From positions 1-64,000 of the forward strand of contig CAZGCA010000002.1 of NCBI GenBank assembly GCA_964524145.1: a stretch of 64,000 nucleotides of DNA. Reading direction: 5' to 3'. Origin of the DNA: CAZGCA01 sp964524145. Lineage in GTDB: Bacteria > Hydrogenedentota > CAZGCA01. Shown one piece after another: positions 1-8,080 of this stretch (positions are counted from its first letter, which is position 1; each line of letters begins with the position of its first letter). Position numbers and translations under genes: made by a program. Below the pieces are notes generated by a model. The model was given only the letters and a program-made list of their open reading frames with translations, was not told the DNA's origin and ran no database searches.

Positions 1-44
1 TGGTCGCATGACCATCGTGCCGGACAAAGCGCCGTGCAGCATTC

Positions 45-83
45 AAGGCGGCGGTCAGGTCGATTCCGCCGAACCGCCGCCTT
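45..83. terminator. GC-rich hairpin beyond the 3' end of the first gene
   Basis: An 11-bp perfect inverted repeat (45-55 with 73-83) encloses 17 bases and lies about 65 bases past the stop of the minus-strand gene at 148. There is only a short T run, so termination is possible but not shown. The rest of 1-147 holds no gene that I can support. Confidence 0.4.
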
Positions 84-147
84 TCATTAATAGGCGTCTC
101 ACGTTCCCTGTTAAGATGCCAGGGAAATCGCGACGTATGGATAAGTT

Positions 148-3100
148 CTACTTCCCGCCAAGGCAAACGACCTTCCCATCCGTCGTCGAAACATAAAGCC
201 GCGCGTTTGCCGCTATCATGCCGTCAAACACCGGCGCGGAATCGAGCCCGAACTCGGCCAGTTTCTTGCCGTCCACAGCAGACACGGCCCACAACACCGC
301 ATCTTTACGCCCCTCGAACGCGCCCAGCGGGTCATTCGGGTCGAGTACGTCCGGCGGACCGGCAACAAAGAGTGTCTGGCCGGCAAGCGCCATCGCCCGG
401 ATGCGAACAGGCAACCACTCGGACCATCTCGGTGGACGTACTCGTGTGAAACCGATCCCTTTATCCTTGTCGACGGCAACGGCTCCCAATTCCACCTTAC
501 CCTTGCTGCCGACATACGCTGATTGAGGCAACCACTCTAACGGTTCCAGCTCACCGACCGTACCTACTAGTTCAGGCTCGTTATCGTTGTCGTCGGCAAA
601 AAGCAGATAGCCTTGCTCGGCCGGAAAGAACATCGGGCTGTGGCGGTTTCTCTTCGTGAACATCTTGACGCCATACGTCAGCGTATCGTCGAATACCAAA
701 AGCTGGCCGCTCTTGGGCGCCTGGTTCGCTATATAGTAGCCCGGCCACCTCTTGGAATACATCCAAAACGTACGGTTATACCACGAACCGTCCAGCAGTC
801 TCGCGGTCGAGAACAAATGCAGGCCGACGCTCTTGTCGCCCAGGCCGGTGACGTGCGGGCAGTCCTGCTCCACAAGCTTGTTGTCAAACTGCACCTGGCG
901 CATGTAAACGAACGTGCCGTCGCCTACGAGAACGTCCGACCGCGCCCCGTCCATCCAGAACGACTGGCCCGAGCCTTCGGCCAAGTCCGCGTGCGGTCCT
1001 TCGACGCGCCCTTCATACAGCTTCTCTCCCGTGGCGGGATCGAGTCCGTAAACGAATATGCCGTCGTCGAGAAAGGACGAGCGGCCGGCCGTGCAGTATG
1101 ACACCCCGTTCTGGACAAGCACGCTTCCGTGAACCGGCCAGGCCGATTCCAGTTGTCCAAACGCGCCCACACGCCGGTCTTCAGGCGCCGCCCGGAATCG
1201 CCATGCCGGTTCCCCATCGGACGCGCGAAGGCTATACACCCACCCGTCCGCAGACCCGAACAGGACGATGCCCTTGTAGATTGTCGGCGGCGAGTCCACA
1301 CGACCGCCGGCGGTGTAGCTCCAGAGCGGTTCGCCGGTTTCCGCCGACAAGGCGTGAACCGTGTGCGTGTTTATCGACGCGACAAAGAGCTTGCCATCAG
1401 CGACAACCGGCGCCGTCACCCTGCCGCCCGGCTCAGCGTGCCAGAGACGTTTCACGCCTGCGGGAACCGCCGACGCGGTCGAACCGCTGCGACCGCCGTC
1501 GTGCCGGTACGTCGGCCAATCATCCGGATCCTCGATTGCAGACTGCGAATCGATCTGTGAATACGCAGGGCCGCGCTCGAGCCTCTCGGCAGCATCGACG
1601 CCCGGCTTTGTGCTTCGCTCCTCTGTCTCCGGCGCCAGCGCACAGAATCCCAACAGCTTGACGCCCGGTTCGCAGAAGCACTGGTCCGACGGCGAGTACA
1701 GCAACCCGTTGCACGGCATCACCCCCAGCTTGCAGGCACCACGGAGCCAGTTGTCCCGCGAGTGGTTCTCCGATTTCAGGTCGAGGAACTCGACACCTTC
1801 CTTGCCGCTCATGATGTAGCGGCTGGTCGCCTTGTTTCTGTAACACCGGTGATGGTGCGGGCCGCTGCGCAGGTTCTGGACCACCACCGTTCTTCTTTCC
1901 TCGCCTGTCAACAGGTCGTGCCCGATTCCGCTTAGTCCGCGCCACACAAGCCCGTCGGCGACAAAAAGGTCCTGGCGGGCTGCGCTTCTTTCCCGCGGCA
2001 CGTTCTTGGCCCACAGGTTCTTTCCGGTTTTGGCAGAGAACGATTCCAGTCTATTGACACCTGAAACCAGCACCACGCCATCATGCACGACGAACGCCTG
2101 GACCTGGTTCGCCCGCTTTGCAGTCACGCGCCACAGCTCGTTGCCCCGTCTCAAGCCCAGGCAAACGAGCGCGGCGGTGTCGAGATAATAGACCCGACCG
2201 TCTTCTACTGCCAAACACAGCTCCGGGATTCTCCCGGCCTGCTTCTTCCAGACAACTTCACCCGTGCCGGCGTCGACACCGAGCACGAAATCCGGTGCAA
2301 CTTGGCCTCGTCGTCTGGACATCCCGGCTGATGTGTCCCTGGCGCAGACGACCAGCATGTCCCGGCTGCATAGGATCTCGTCGGTACCCTGCGTTCCTGC
2401 ACACGTCCGGACGAGATCGCCCGTCGCGGCATCAAGAACCGTAAGCGGCGCCTGATAACCAAGCGTGACATACACCCGGTTTCCCTCCGCAACCAGCCGA
2501 CGCGTGAGCGTGGCAGGCAGTCTTGTGCGTTGTCCGTGGAGCGTGGTCCAGTCCTTTCCCTCGAGTTGCTCCCGCTTCCACTCCCGCCATCCCCAGCCCG
2601 TGATCGGCCGTTTCCACAGAAGCACGCCGTTAAACGCGTCGCGTGCCACGAGCGACCACGTGGCAGGCAGCCGTTCGTCCGTTATACCTATGAGCCCCTC
2701 GTCGAGAATGTAGAATATGCGGCCCCGGGCGGAAACCATGGCGCTGACACCCGAATCGATCTCGTGGCTTCTGAGCCAGAGCGGATTCGCGAGCCACTGC
2801 ATGCGCCGCGGCGGTCCGACAACGGTGTCGTTCGCAACGGCGTTGTTGTTCGCGCCGTGAAGGAAATGTGTCCATTCGTCGATCTCTTCCGGCCACGGTT
2901 TGACGGTCGTTGTCCACCCTCCGCCGCCTTTGATGTACGCCACACCGTTGGGAACCAAGACCCGCATCACTTCGTCCATCGGAACCTCGCCTAACGCGTC
3001 CGAAACAACGAGGTTGACAAGGTTGTCCGTATACGGCAGGGTGGTGCCGTCAAACTTGTCTACCGATACCGTGCCGTAGATACCGGCCGCGCGGATAAAC

Positions 3101-3351
3101 GCACGCGCCGTATCGACAGTGTCCGGATCGGCGTCAAGACCGTGGACCACGTACCGATCGCCTGCACGCAGAGCAGCCGTCAGTGTCCCGTCTCCGCAAC
3201 CGATATGGACCACCAGACCGCCCTGGACACCGGTTGCTTCGAGGATGCGACGAGCCTCCTGCTCGGGCAGCATCGCCCAGGCGCTCGTCACCACAAACAA
3301 CATCACCAGCAACCACATTGCTACCGCGACGGATCGGGTTCTTCTCCTCAT
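148..3351 (-). CDS. Secreted SAM-methyltransferase-like / PQQ-type beta-propeller fusion protein
   Basis: This 1067-aa protein has a signal peptide (residues 1-26, R-rich then hydrophobic, ending SAWA). Residues about 35-165 form a class I methyltransferase-like fold with the SAM-binding loop GCGDG at 51-55. The remainder carries repeated propeller blades of the PQQ/BamB type (motifs such as GKLFVAS, DGKVVCLGG). The ATG is supported by an AGAGGTG ribosome site 8 bases upstream. Fusions of this sort recur in Planctomycetes-like genomes, but their substrate is unknown; a periplasmic methyltransferase is odd because SAM is cytosolic, so the N-terminal part may be a binding relic. The propeller may bind a quinone or act as a scaffold. 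It stands alone, with a 304-base gap upstream. Confidence 0.8.
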   Translation of the reverse strand: MRRRTRSVAVAMWLLVMLFVVTSAWAMLPEQEARRILEATGVQGGLVVHIGCGDGTLTAALRAGDRYVVHGLDADPDTVDTARAFIRAAGIYGTVSVDKFDGTTLPYTDNLVNLVVSDALGEVPMDEVMRVLVPNGVAYIKGGGGWTTTVKPWPEEIDEWTHFLHGANNNAVANDTVVGPPRRMQWLANPLWLRSHEIDSGVSAMVSARGRIFYILDEGLIGITDERLPATWSLVARDAFNGVLLWKRPITGWGWREWKREQLEGKDWTTLHGQRTRLPATLTRRLVAEGNRVYVTLGYQAPLTVLDAATGDLVRTCAGTQGTDEILCSRDMLVVCARDTSAGMSRRRGQVAPDFVLGVDAGTGEVVWKKQAGRIPELCLAVEDGRVYYLDTAALVCLGLRRGNELWRVTAKRANQVQAFVVHDGVVLVSGVNRLESFSAKTGKNLWAKNVPRERSAARQDLFVADGLVWRGLSGIGHDLLTGEERRTVVVQNLRSGPHHHRCYRNKATSRYIMSGKEGVEFLDLKSENHSRDNWLRGACKLGVMPCNGLLYSPSDQCFCEPGVKLLGFCALAPETEERSTKPGVDAAERLERGPAYSQIDSQSAIEDPDDWPTYRHDGGRSGSTASAVPAGVKRLWHAEPGGRVTAPVVADGKLFVASINTHTVHALSAETGEPLWSYTAGGRVDSPPTIYKGIVLFGSADGWVYSLRASDGEPAWRFRAAPEDRRVGAFGQLESAWPVHGSVLVQNGVSYCTAGRSSFLDDGIFVYGLDPATGEKLYEGRVEGPHADLAEGSGQSFWMDGARSDVLVGDGTFVYMRQVQFDNKLVEQDCPHVTGLGDKSVGLHLFSTARLLDGSWYNRTFWMYSKRWPGYYIANQAPKSGQLLVFDDTLTYGVKMFTKRNRHSPMFFPAEQGYLLFADDNDNEPELVGTVGELEPLEWLPQSAYVGSKGKVELGAVAVDKDKGIGFTRVRPPRWSEWLPVRIRAMALAGQTLFVAGPPDVLDPNDPLGAFEGRKDAVLWAVSAVDGKKLAEFGLDSAPVFDGMIAANARLYVSTTDGKVVCLGGK

Positions 3352-3655
3352 GAGCTCACCTCTTTTTCCCTCTCACGGTAATCTGAATCGCATGCCTCAT
3401 CGAGCAAACCGTCCTGCAACTTCCGGGGTTCAAGTATACAGGTCTCCCGTCCGTTTCTCCAGATGGATCGCAGGATCGGACAACCGCGGTTCGGCGTCCT
3501 GTAGAGAGAAGTGGGCTGGGGTGAGGGACCCCTGAACCCTAAACCCTAAATGTCAAACCCCAGAACCTTCTTCCCCCAAGAAAGCCCGGCGCTGTCGGAG
3601 ACAATGCTTCCGACAGCGCCGGGGGCGTCAGTCTTACGCTGCTGTTACGTATACT
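3352..3655. other. Intergenic region with telomere-like short repeat and hairpin
   Basis: There is no gene here. It contains a short ACCCTAA tandem near 3534-3550 (the unit appears twice in a row), a GGCTGGGGTGAGGG stretch of a type often scattered in such genomes, and the terminator hairpin listed separately at 3585-3623. Confidence 0.5.
3585..3623 (-). terminator. Strong hairpin, probable terminator of the 3656-4051 gene
   Basis: A perfect 15-bp stem (3585-3599 with 3609-3623) with a 9-base loop begins 32 bases past the stop codon at 3656. On the minus strand it is followed by a CTTTCTT tract, which is weaker than a classical T run but compatible with intrinsic termination. Confidence 0.65.
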
Positions 3656-4051
3656 CTAGCGGGTGGTTCCTCGCCACACCTTCACCAGAACGGTGTCAGT
3701 ACCCGAGAACGCTTCGTCGGCTTTGGTAAGACCGCAGAGCGTCAACTCATCGGTCGACGGCGGATCGTTCTCGTCGTAGACGTCCTTGATCCCGCTCTCG
3801 GGAAACTTGGCAACCAGGTTACCGCACGAGTCCGCGAACGCGGAACTCGCCGGTACGCCGTTCAGCGTCAGCGAGTTCGTCGCAACCAGCCCGTACGCGA
3901 TATCGGCATGCACGGTGAGCAAGCCCTGCTCAAATCCGAGCAGGAGGGTGTGCGGCGACACCTGGATTTCGATACCAACGTCCGCGCAGACGCTGGAACC
4001 GGCCACTGCCGCCAAGACGAGTGTCACTGCTAACGCGATTGCTTTACGCAT
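3656..4051 (-). CDS. Small secreted protein of unknown function
   Basis: This is a 131-aa product with a clear signal peptide (MRKAIALAVTLVLAAVAGSS, cleavage near VCA-DVG). I chose the ATG at 4051, not the one 24 bases upstream, because AGGAG lies 9 bases before it. The mature part is beta-rich and has two Cys that could pair, plus a segment reading LTLNGVPAS...CGNLVAKF that looks like an immunoglobulin-like or cohesin-like sandwich strand pattern. I do not recognise a named family. It is probably monocistronic, ended by the hairpin at 3585-3623. A 6-bp stem hairpin (GGGCTC/GAGCCC) lies in its leader near 4084-4098. Confidence 0.65.
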   Translation of the reverse strand: MRKAIALAVTLVLAAVAGSSVCADVGIEIQVSPHTLLLGFEQGLLTVHADIAYGLVATNSLTLNGVPASSAFADSCGNLVAKFPESGIKDVYDENDPPSTDELTLCGLTKADEAFSGTDTVLVKVWRGTTR

Positions 4052-4214
4052 AGTGTAAGCTCCTTTTTGTCTCACGGTCTCCGAGGGCTCGCAGAGCCCG
4101 ACGAAGCACCGCGATTGAACGATTAGTGTGCCTCTGTTTCAGGATATTATGGGAGCTGGGTGGAGCAACGCAGACGAGGATTGTCGTCGCACGCTACGGC
4201 TGCACCTGCTCCGA

Positions 4215-4715
4215 TCAGGCACAGCAGGGGGGAGCGTTCGGAGTGAGCCGGTACAGATAGCGGTCCGTTCTCCGAGACGCCAGAGAAGGGCGAGTCTTGG
4301 AACCCTCGCGACACACCCTCCGCGGCGGCTCAGGGACGACCTGGGGCGTTACGTATCGGTCAAGCCGTGCCAGCGCCTGACAGCAGAAGAAGTGGTCGGG
4401 TTCACGGGGGGAAACCTGCGGCGGGAGTTCGTCCTCATCACAACGATGGTGCAGGTGGAACAGAACCGGCTGCGAAGTGTGAAACACCACGTGCTGAACG
4501 TCCAGAATGTTGACTTCGCCGTCCGAATTAACGTCGGTTTGAGTGGTCGCGCCACGTACGTTAAACACCTCGGACACAAGGGTTTGAACGTCCAGGATGT
4601 TGACGTGATGATCGCCGGTGGCGTCCGCGCTGCACGTGCGGGTGAATGGGCCAACCATGGTCACCCACACAAACGATACGAGACATACCAACGTCAGAAG
4701 CTGTTTCTGCGTCAT
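4215..4715 (-). CDS. Secreted dockerin-like protein (two Ca-binding dockerin repeats)
   Basis: This 166-aa product starts at the ATG at 4715, which has AGGTGG upstream and a strong promoter at 4741-4769. After a signal peptide (MTQKQLLTLVCLVSFVWVTM) come two type I dockerin-like repeats: DATGDHHVNILDVQTLV and DVNSDGEVNILDVQHVV. Both carry the D-x-N/T-x-D-x-x-x-x-x-x-D calcium loop and the I-L-D-V-Q helix start that also occurs in the two other dockerin proteins of this window. The C-terminal 85 residues are Arg/Pro/Cys-rich and resemble nothing known to me; a frameshift near the end of the dockerin, giving an out-of-frame tail, cannot be excluded. It may anchor to a cohesin-bearing surface protein. 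Confidence 0.65.
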   Translation of the reverse strand: MTQKQLLTLVCLVSFVWVTMVGPFTRTCSADATGDHHVNILDVQTLVSEVFNVRGATTQTDVNSDGEVNILDVQHVVFHTSQPVLFHLHHRCDEDELPPQVSPREPDHFFCCQALARLDRYVTPQVVPEPPRRVCREGSKTRPSLASRRTDRYLYRLTPNAPPCCA

Positions 4716-4740
4716 CCTTCCACCTCTACCTCCAATCACT

Positions 4741-4769
4741 ATTGTACCAGCCGCAAGCCCCCGTGTCAA
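4741..4769 (-). promoter_or_regulatory. Sigma-70-like promoter for the dockerin gene
   Basis: On the minus strand TTGACA (4764-4769), a 17-base spacer and TACAAT (4741-4746) lie 25 bases before the start codon at 4715. Confidence 0.7.
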
Positions 4770-4816
4770 ATCCACCCTATAAATACCGAACACCTGAGCG
4801 ACCCACGAGCCCGTTT

Positions 4817-4838
4817 CGTCATTCCCGCGAACGCTGGA
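4817..4838. repeat. Degenerate copy of a widespread TCATTCCCGCGAAC-type repeat
   Basis: The stretch CGTCATTCCCGCGAACGCTG resembles a dispersed bacterial repeat family with the core ATTCCCGCGAAAGCGGGAAT. Here the second arm is degenerate. The assignment rests on memory of the pattern, not on a search. Confidence 0.35.
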
Positions 4839-4868
4839 AAAAGGGTGTGTATGGGCCGGCGAGAATAG

Positions 4869-5012
4869 GTGAGTAGTGAATTAGGAATAGTGAATTTTGG
4901 ATGGAGAATTTGGGGTCGTGGGGAATTATGAATTATGAATTCAGAATTGAGAATGAAGAATTGACAAACACCGGAATTTCACCATTCTCAATTCACTATT
5001 CCTAATTTTCCA
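4869..5012. repeat. GAATTC/AATTCTGAATT simple-repeat array, left flank of four-helix gene
   Basis: This AT-rich patch in a GC-rich genome is made of variants of GAATTAGGAATAGTGAATT and GAATTCAGAATTGAGAAT. An inverted pair, GAATTAGGAATAGTGAATT near 4877 and AATTCACTATTCCTAATT near 4989-5006, could fold back over about 100 bases. It ends directly at the stop of the four-helix-bundle gene. Confidence 0.7.
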
Positions 5013-5369
5013 TTATCGAGTCTTCTCCCTTGTGCTCTTGATGATGGTCTTAAGAATGGCAACGAGCTCGTTACTTTCCTGGACCAGCGGGGCCAGTTTC
5101 TTCGCCGGCACGATGTCCGTGGCCACAATGAGCCGAAGCCAGTAGTGTGTCTCGCGCGCCTCTTTGCAGGCGATCTGGATCTTCGACACGAAATCCGCCC
5201 GGCTCTGGGCGGCTTGCCCTTCCTCGACGTTCGCGCCAATCGAGGTACCTGAGCGGAGCAGTTGGCGGCACAGCGTTCGGCTCACCCCCGGGTTCTTGTC
5301 AAGCTCGCGACAAAGGCAGACGATGCGTGTGGCAAACGCGAACGTCCGCTCACACAAATCCCTCTCCAT
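5013..5369 (-). CDS. Four-helix bundle protein (23S rRNA intervening-sequence protein family)
   Basis: This 118-aa all-helical protein contains the family's hallmark segment QLLRSGTSIGANVEEG followed by KIQIACKEARETHYWLRL. GGGGAG precedes the ATG at 5369. Members of this family are found inside 23S rRNA intervening sequences and, more often, as single genes scattered in genomes. A close relative, Avd, assists reverse transcription in diversity-generating retroelements; no reverse transcriptase is visible here. The gene is bracketed on both sides by GAATTC-like repeat arrays (4869-5012 and 5382-5467), which suggests that gene and repeats moved together. Its molecular function is unknown. Confidence 0.9.
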   Translation of the reverse strand: MERDLCERTFAFATRIVCLCRELDKNPGVSRTLCRQLLRSGTSIGANVEEGQAAQSRADFVSKIQIACKEARETHYWLRLIVATDIVPAKKLAPLVQESNELVAILKTIIKSTREKTR

Positions 5370-5381
5370 GAATGGCTCCCC

Positions 5382-5467
5382 TTCTTAATTCACCATTCTC
5401 AATTCTGAATTCTTGATTCCCCCCTTCCCAATTCCCAATTCTGAATTCTAAATTCTCAATTCACTCC
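5382..5467. repeat. GAATTC/AATTCTGAATT simple-repeat array, right flank of four-helix gene
   Basis: It has the same composition and motifs as the left array (AATTCACCATTCTCAATTCT, CAATTCTGAATTCTAAATTC) and begins 12 bases upstream of the start codon. Together the arrays frame the gene like the ends of a cassette. Confidence 0.7.
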
Positions 5468-5475
5468 CTTCCGTC

Positions 5476-5766
5476 CTAGTCCTCCTCCTCCTCGACCTCG
5501 AGCACCTCGCCGTCGGCGGTCACTTCGATTTCGTACTCCTTCCCGTTCGCTTCGCCTTCCAGCTCGTACACGACACGGTCGTCTTCACGTTCGACCTCAG
5601 CTTCCGTCAGCTCGATCCCCTTCACAGCGTTGCTCGCAGCCGCCTTGACTTTCGCGGGCACCTCTGACAGAGGAACGGTCTCCTCGTCCTCGAAGATCCC
5701 CTCGAGGGACGCGCATCCCACAAAGGAAACGAGAACCAGCGCCACGACTACCTGCCACAGTTTCAT
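5476..5766 (-). CDS. Small acidic lipoprotein with PepSY-like fold
   Basis: This 96-aa product starts at the ATG at 5766, with AGGAGGG upstream. A lipoprotein signal ends in the lipobox VGC (MKLWQVVVALVLVSFVGC). The mature part has the pattern of a PepSY-like domain: a helix (SEVPAKVKAAASNAV), a short ELTEAEVE strand, then YELEGEANGKEYEIEV and ADGEVLEVE. It ends in the very acidic tail EVEEEED. PepSY-like modules often inhibit proteases or sense the envelope state; the role here is not known. The gene lies between the repeat array and a small membrane-protein operon and appears to be a separate unit. Confidence 0.75.
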   Translation of the reverse strand: MKLWQVVVALVLVSFVGCASLEGIFEDEETVPLSEVPAKVKAAASNAVKGIELTEAEVEREDDRVVYELEGEANGKEYEIEVTADGEVLEVEEEED

Positions 5767-5869
5767 GACAACCCTCCTTTCGTACCGCATCTCAACCCGA
5801 CTCTCCCGTGCCGAAACCGCTACGGCAGCTGCCGGCTCGCACCACAACCCCGGTCTTAGAGAGTCGGCT

Positions 5870-6226
5870 TCACGCTTTTCTTGGATGACCTTCAGTATGG
5901 TCTCTCTTGGTCCGAGAATCAATCGCCAAAACGGCGCATTGGACGAGTACCGCGGCGATGACCAGTACCGGCACGAGGAACACTACACCGGCGTACAACA
6001 CGATGTACGTCACGCCCAACACCTGCTGCACCATCCCATGCGACGACGTTCCCGACAAGAGCGATGTATAGATCCTGAACCCCAGCAGGTGGACCGCGCC
6101 GAACGCGACGCACCAGAGCACGGCCCTCACGAGAAACGCTCGCACGAGCGGGTTCAATCTCGAACCCAACCGTCGCGCCGCCTGCGCGCCGTCTGCGCGA
6201 GATGCAACGTCACGGGAGTCGCTCAC
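5870..6226 (-). CDS. Small integral membrane protein, coupled to upstream gene
   Basis: About 118 aa. I start it at the GTG at 6226, whose last two bases form the TGA stop of the upstream gene (GTGA overlap), which indicates translational coupling; an ATG 30 bases further upstream is possible. After an Arg-rich N terminus there are two strong hydrophobic segments (AFLVRAVLWCVAFGAVHLL and VTYIVLYAGVVFLVPVLV, running on into a third stretch) and a charged C-terminal tail. I do not recognise a family. Coupling to the alpha/alpha-barrel-like protein encoded before it suggests that the two act together at the membrane. Confidence 0.6.
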   Translation of the reverse strand: MSDSRDVASRADGAQAARRLGSRLNPLVRAFLVRAVLWCVAFGAVHLLGFRIYTSLLSGTSSHGMVQQVLGVTYIVLYAGVVFLVPVLVIAAVLVQCAVLAIDSRTKRDHTEGHPRKA

Positions 6227-7425
6227 TGAACCATTCCCTCGCGTACCAGACTCCACAACGGTCCCTCCGTCATCGCGTAAAGAAGCACGGCATCTCCCAC
6301 CGGGTTGCTCGCCTGGTAACGCAGCATGCCGTCACGTTCGGCAGGAAAACCGGCACACTCGAGCGAGGTCAGCAGAGAAGAAAGGTACTCGACGTCGTCG
6401 AAGGCCGCCGCCGCCATGATTGCGAGCCCGCTTGCGCTCGCGCTGGCTCCCAGGAGAGGAATCACCGGTCCCGAATCCACATCCATCTCGCCCTCCAGAC
6501 CAACAGGCCACTCACGGGAGTACCCGAACCCCAGAAACGAACGGGCAAGCTCGGCGTGCGCGCGGCGGTACTGGTCCGCCGCGAACCCTTCGTCCACAAC
6601 CTCCAACATGTGGCTCGCCATCCAGATGGTCGAGCCTTCCGGGCCGAACCCCGACGGTGACGGCGCCCCGGCCACCGCGTAGGTCGAGATCAACAGGCCC
6701 GTCTGCGAGTCGACGAGCTTCTCTTTCGCCGTCTCGATCCAGGATTCGAGGAACTCCGAGTGGTCGCTGCCGTCAAGCACATCGGCCATCCGGATAGCTG
6801 CCAGCGCCACCGTGTTGCAGAACAGCCAGCACTCGTCCGGGTAGCTCTCCGCGCTGAGCACAGGGCTTTCCTGCATACGCGAGATCATCGCGTCCACCCG
6901 TTGCGCCAGCAGCGACTTGTACGAGTCCTGCTCTTTCAGCATCCTCCTTGCTGCAAGCATCAGAGCGATCTCGCCGTCCACAAACAGGCTTCTGGGCGGC
7001 TCGACAGCCCACCACCCGCTATGGCCGTACTCCATCAGGAAATGTTCAAACCCGTTCTCCCGTTCCACCTCCAAAGTGTTCTCAATGATCGCGTCGGCGA
7101 TCTCGCAGGCTTCCTCGACGTACGCTTCGTCACGCAGCGCCATGTTTACGAGCGCCAGCACGAAGTACGTCCGGCTCATGAAATCCCATTCGGGATTGCG
7201 TTGCCGCATCTTGTCCAGCTCGTGTCGCCGCAGATCCGGGTCCGACCACGTGGCCAAATGCGTCGCCGCAAGCTTCCGCGCGACAGTGGAAACCCCGTTA
7301 GAGCTCCGGTACTCGTCCAGATCGCTCTTGAACAGCAGGTGCAAACAAGGCGTCCAGATGCAGCCCGCAACCACGAGCGCGGCCACCGCTCCCAAAACGC
7401 GTCGGTAGGGTATCGAGACGCGCAT
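6223..7425 (-). CDS. Membrane-anchored alpha-helical protein, possibly an alpha/alpha-barrel
   Basis: This 400-aa protein starts with a hydrophobic segment (residues 9-24) containing VAGC, which could be an uncleaved anchor or a weak lipobox. The rest is helical with motifs such as YGHSGWWAVEPPRSLFVDGE, YPDECWLFCNTVALAAIRM and GPEGSTIWMASHML, arranged like the repeating helical hairpins of an (alpha/alpha) toroid. The CWLFCNT pair of cysteines in a Pro-Asp-Glu context faintly recalls linalool dehydratase/isomerase-type proteins, but I cannot align the catalytic residues and give no function. It is coupled by a GTGA overlap to the membrane protein downstream. A region near 250-300 has Trp and Gly that could line a pocket. 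Confidence 0.55.
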   Translation of the reverse strand: MRVSIPYRRVLGAVAALVVAGCIWTPCLHLLFKSDLDEYRSSNGVSTVARKLAATHLATWSDPDLRRHELDKMRQRNPEWDFMSRTYFVLALVNMALRDEAYVEEACEIADAIIENTLEVERENGFEHFLMEYGHSGWWAVEPPRSLFVDGEIALMLAARRMLKEQDSYKSLLAQRVDAMISRMQESPVLSAESYPDECWLFCNTVALAAIRMADVLDGSDHSEFLESWIETAKEKLVDSQTGLLISTYAVAGAPSPSGFGPEGSTIWMASHMLEVVDEGFAADQYRRAHAELARSFLGFGYSREWPVGLEGEMDVDSGPVIPLLGASASASGLAIMAAAAFDDVEYLSSLLTSLECAGFPAERDGMLRYQASNPVGDAVLLYAMTEGPLWSLVREGMVQ

Positions 7426-7549
7426 TATCCCAGTGCCTCTTGAAGCATCTAACGTTCTGCGTCAGCGGTGTGGTTTGGCGCGTCCGCTGGGCGCAGCAGC
7501 TCGGTCAGTTTCCATTCTCCCGGAACAAGGATCTCCTCCCATTCTGGCC

Positions 7550-8080
7550 CTAGTCTCCTGGACTGAGGATCGGAATCCACATGAGCCTAAGGTATTGCCG
7601 GCCAAAACCAAAGAACGGTCCCAAGTAAGGAACGTTTCCGAAGCCGACCATCCACGGGCTCTTCTCGTCTGGAGTCCCCAAATCACTTGTCGCACTCGCG
7701 GCGCTGACCACTATGGGGACCGCAGCCATCCACATCTTGTGTTTACACTTCCCGGAGTCGTCGAAGATGGAACCTCGCGCTGAGATGAACACCGGGATGA
7801 TATGGAATTGAGTCATAAGCCCATATTCGCCGTAGGACGTCCCGAGTGTCTTGACGTACAGGAGAGGAAGGGTTGGGACCATGTAGGACGCTGTCTGATC
7901 TGTTGACAGCTCCTCAGAACCAACCTTGAGATTGAGGCTCAGATCCCCAGGAGGCGCAGAATCGACGAACTCCATGTTCTCGCGCGTGAGATGGTCGAAG
8001 CTCACCCTTTGATGGAGCGAACCACATCCTGACAGGAGTATGCAGAGCACCACAGCTTCTACAGACGCTATCCGCTTCAT
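7550..8080 (-). CDS. Lipoprotein of unknown function
   Basis: This 176-aa product starts at the ATG at 8080, with GAGGAGG 11 bases before it. The signal ends in the lipobox LSGC (MKRIASVEAVVLCILLSGC). The mature part contains SYGEYGLMTQFHIIPVFISARG and a Trp/Phe/Gly-rich C terminus (GFGNVPYLGPFFGFGRQYLRLMWIPIL) that could embed in or lie along a membrane. I do not recognise a family. It sits alone between the 6223-7425 unit and a 545-base gap. Confidence 0.6.
   Translation of the reverse strand: MKRIASVEAVVLCILLSGCGSLHQRVSFDHLTRENMEFVDSAPPGDLSLNLKVGSEELSTDQTASYMVPTLPLLYVKTLGTSYGEYGLMTQFHIIPVFISARGSIFDDSGKCKHKMWMAAVPIVVSAASATSDLGTPDEKSPWMVGFGNVPYLGPFFGFGRQYLRLMWIPILSPGD

Noticed and set aside
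3534..3550. Telomere-like ACCCTAA repeat as a linear-chromosome end
   Set aside because: Only two to three units lie in an intergenic gap in the middle of gene-rich sequence.
5013..5369. Diversity-generating retroelement around the four-helix-bundle gene
   Set aside because: No reverse transcriptase, template repeat or variable repeat is seen nearby; the protein family alone is not sufficient.
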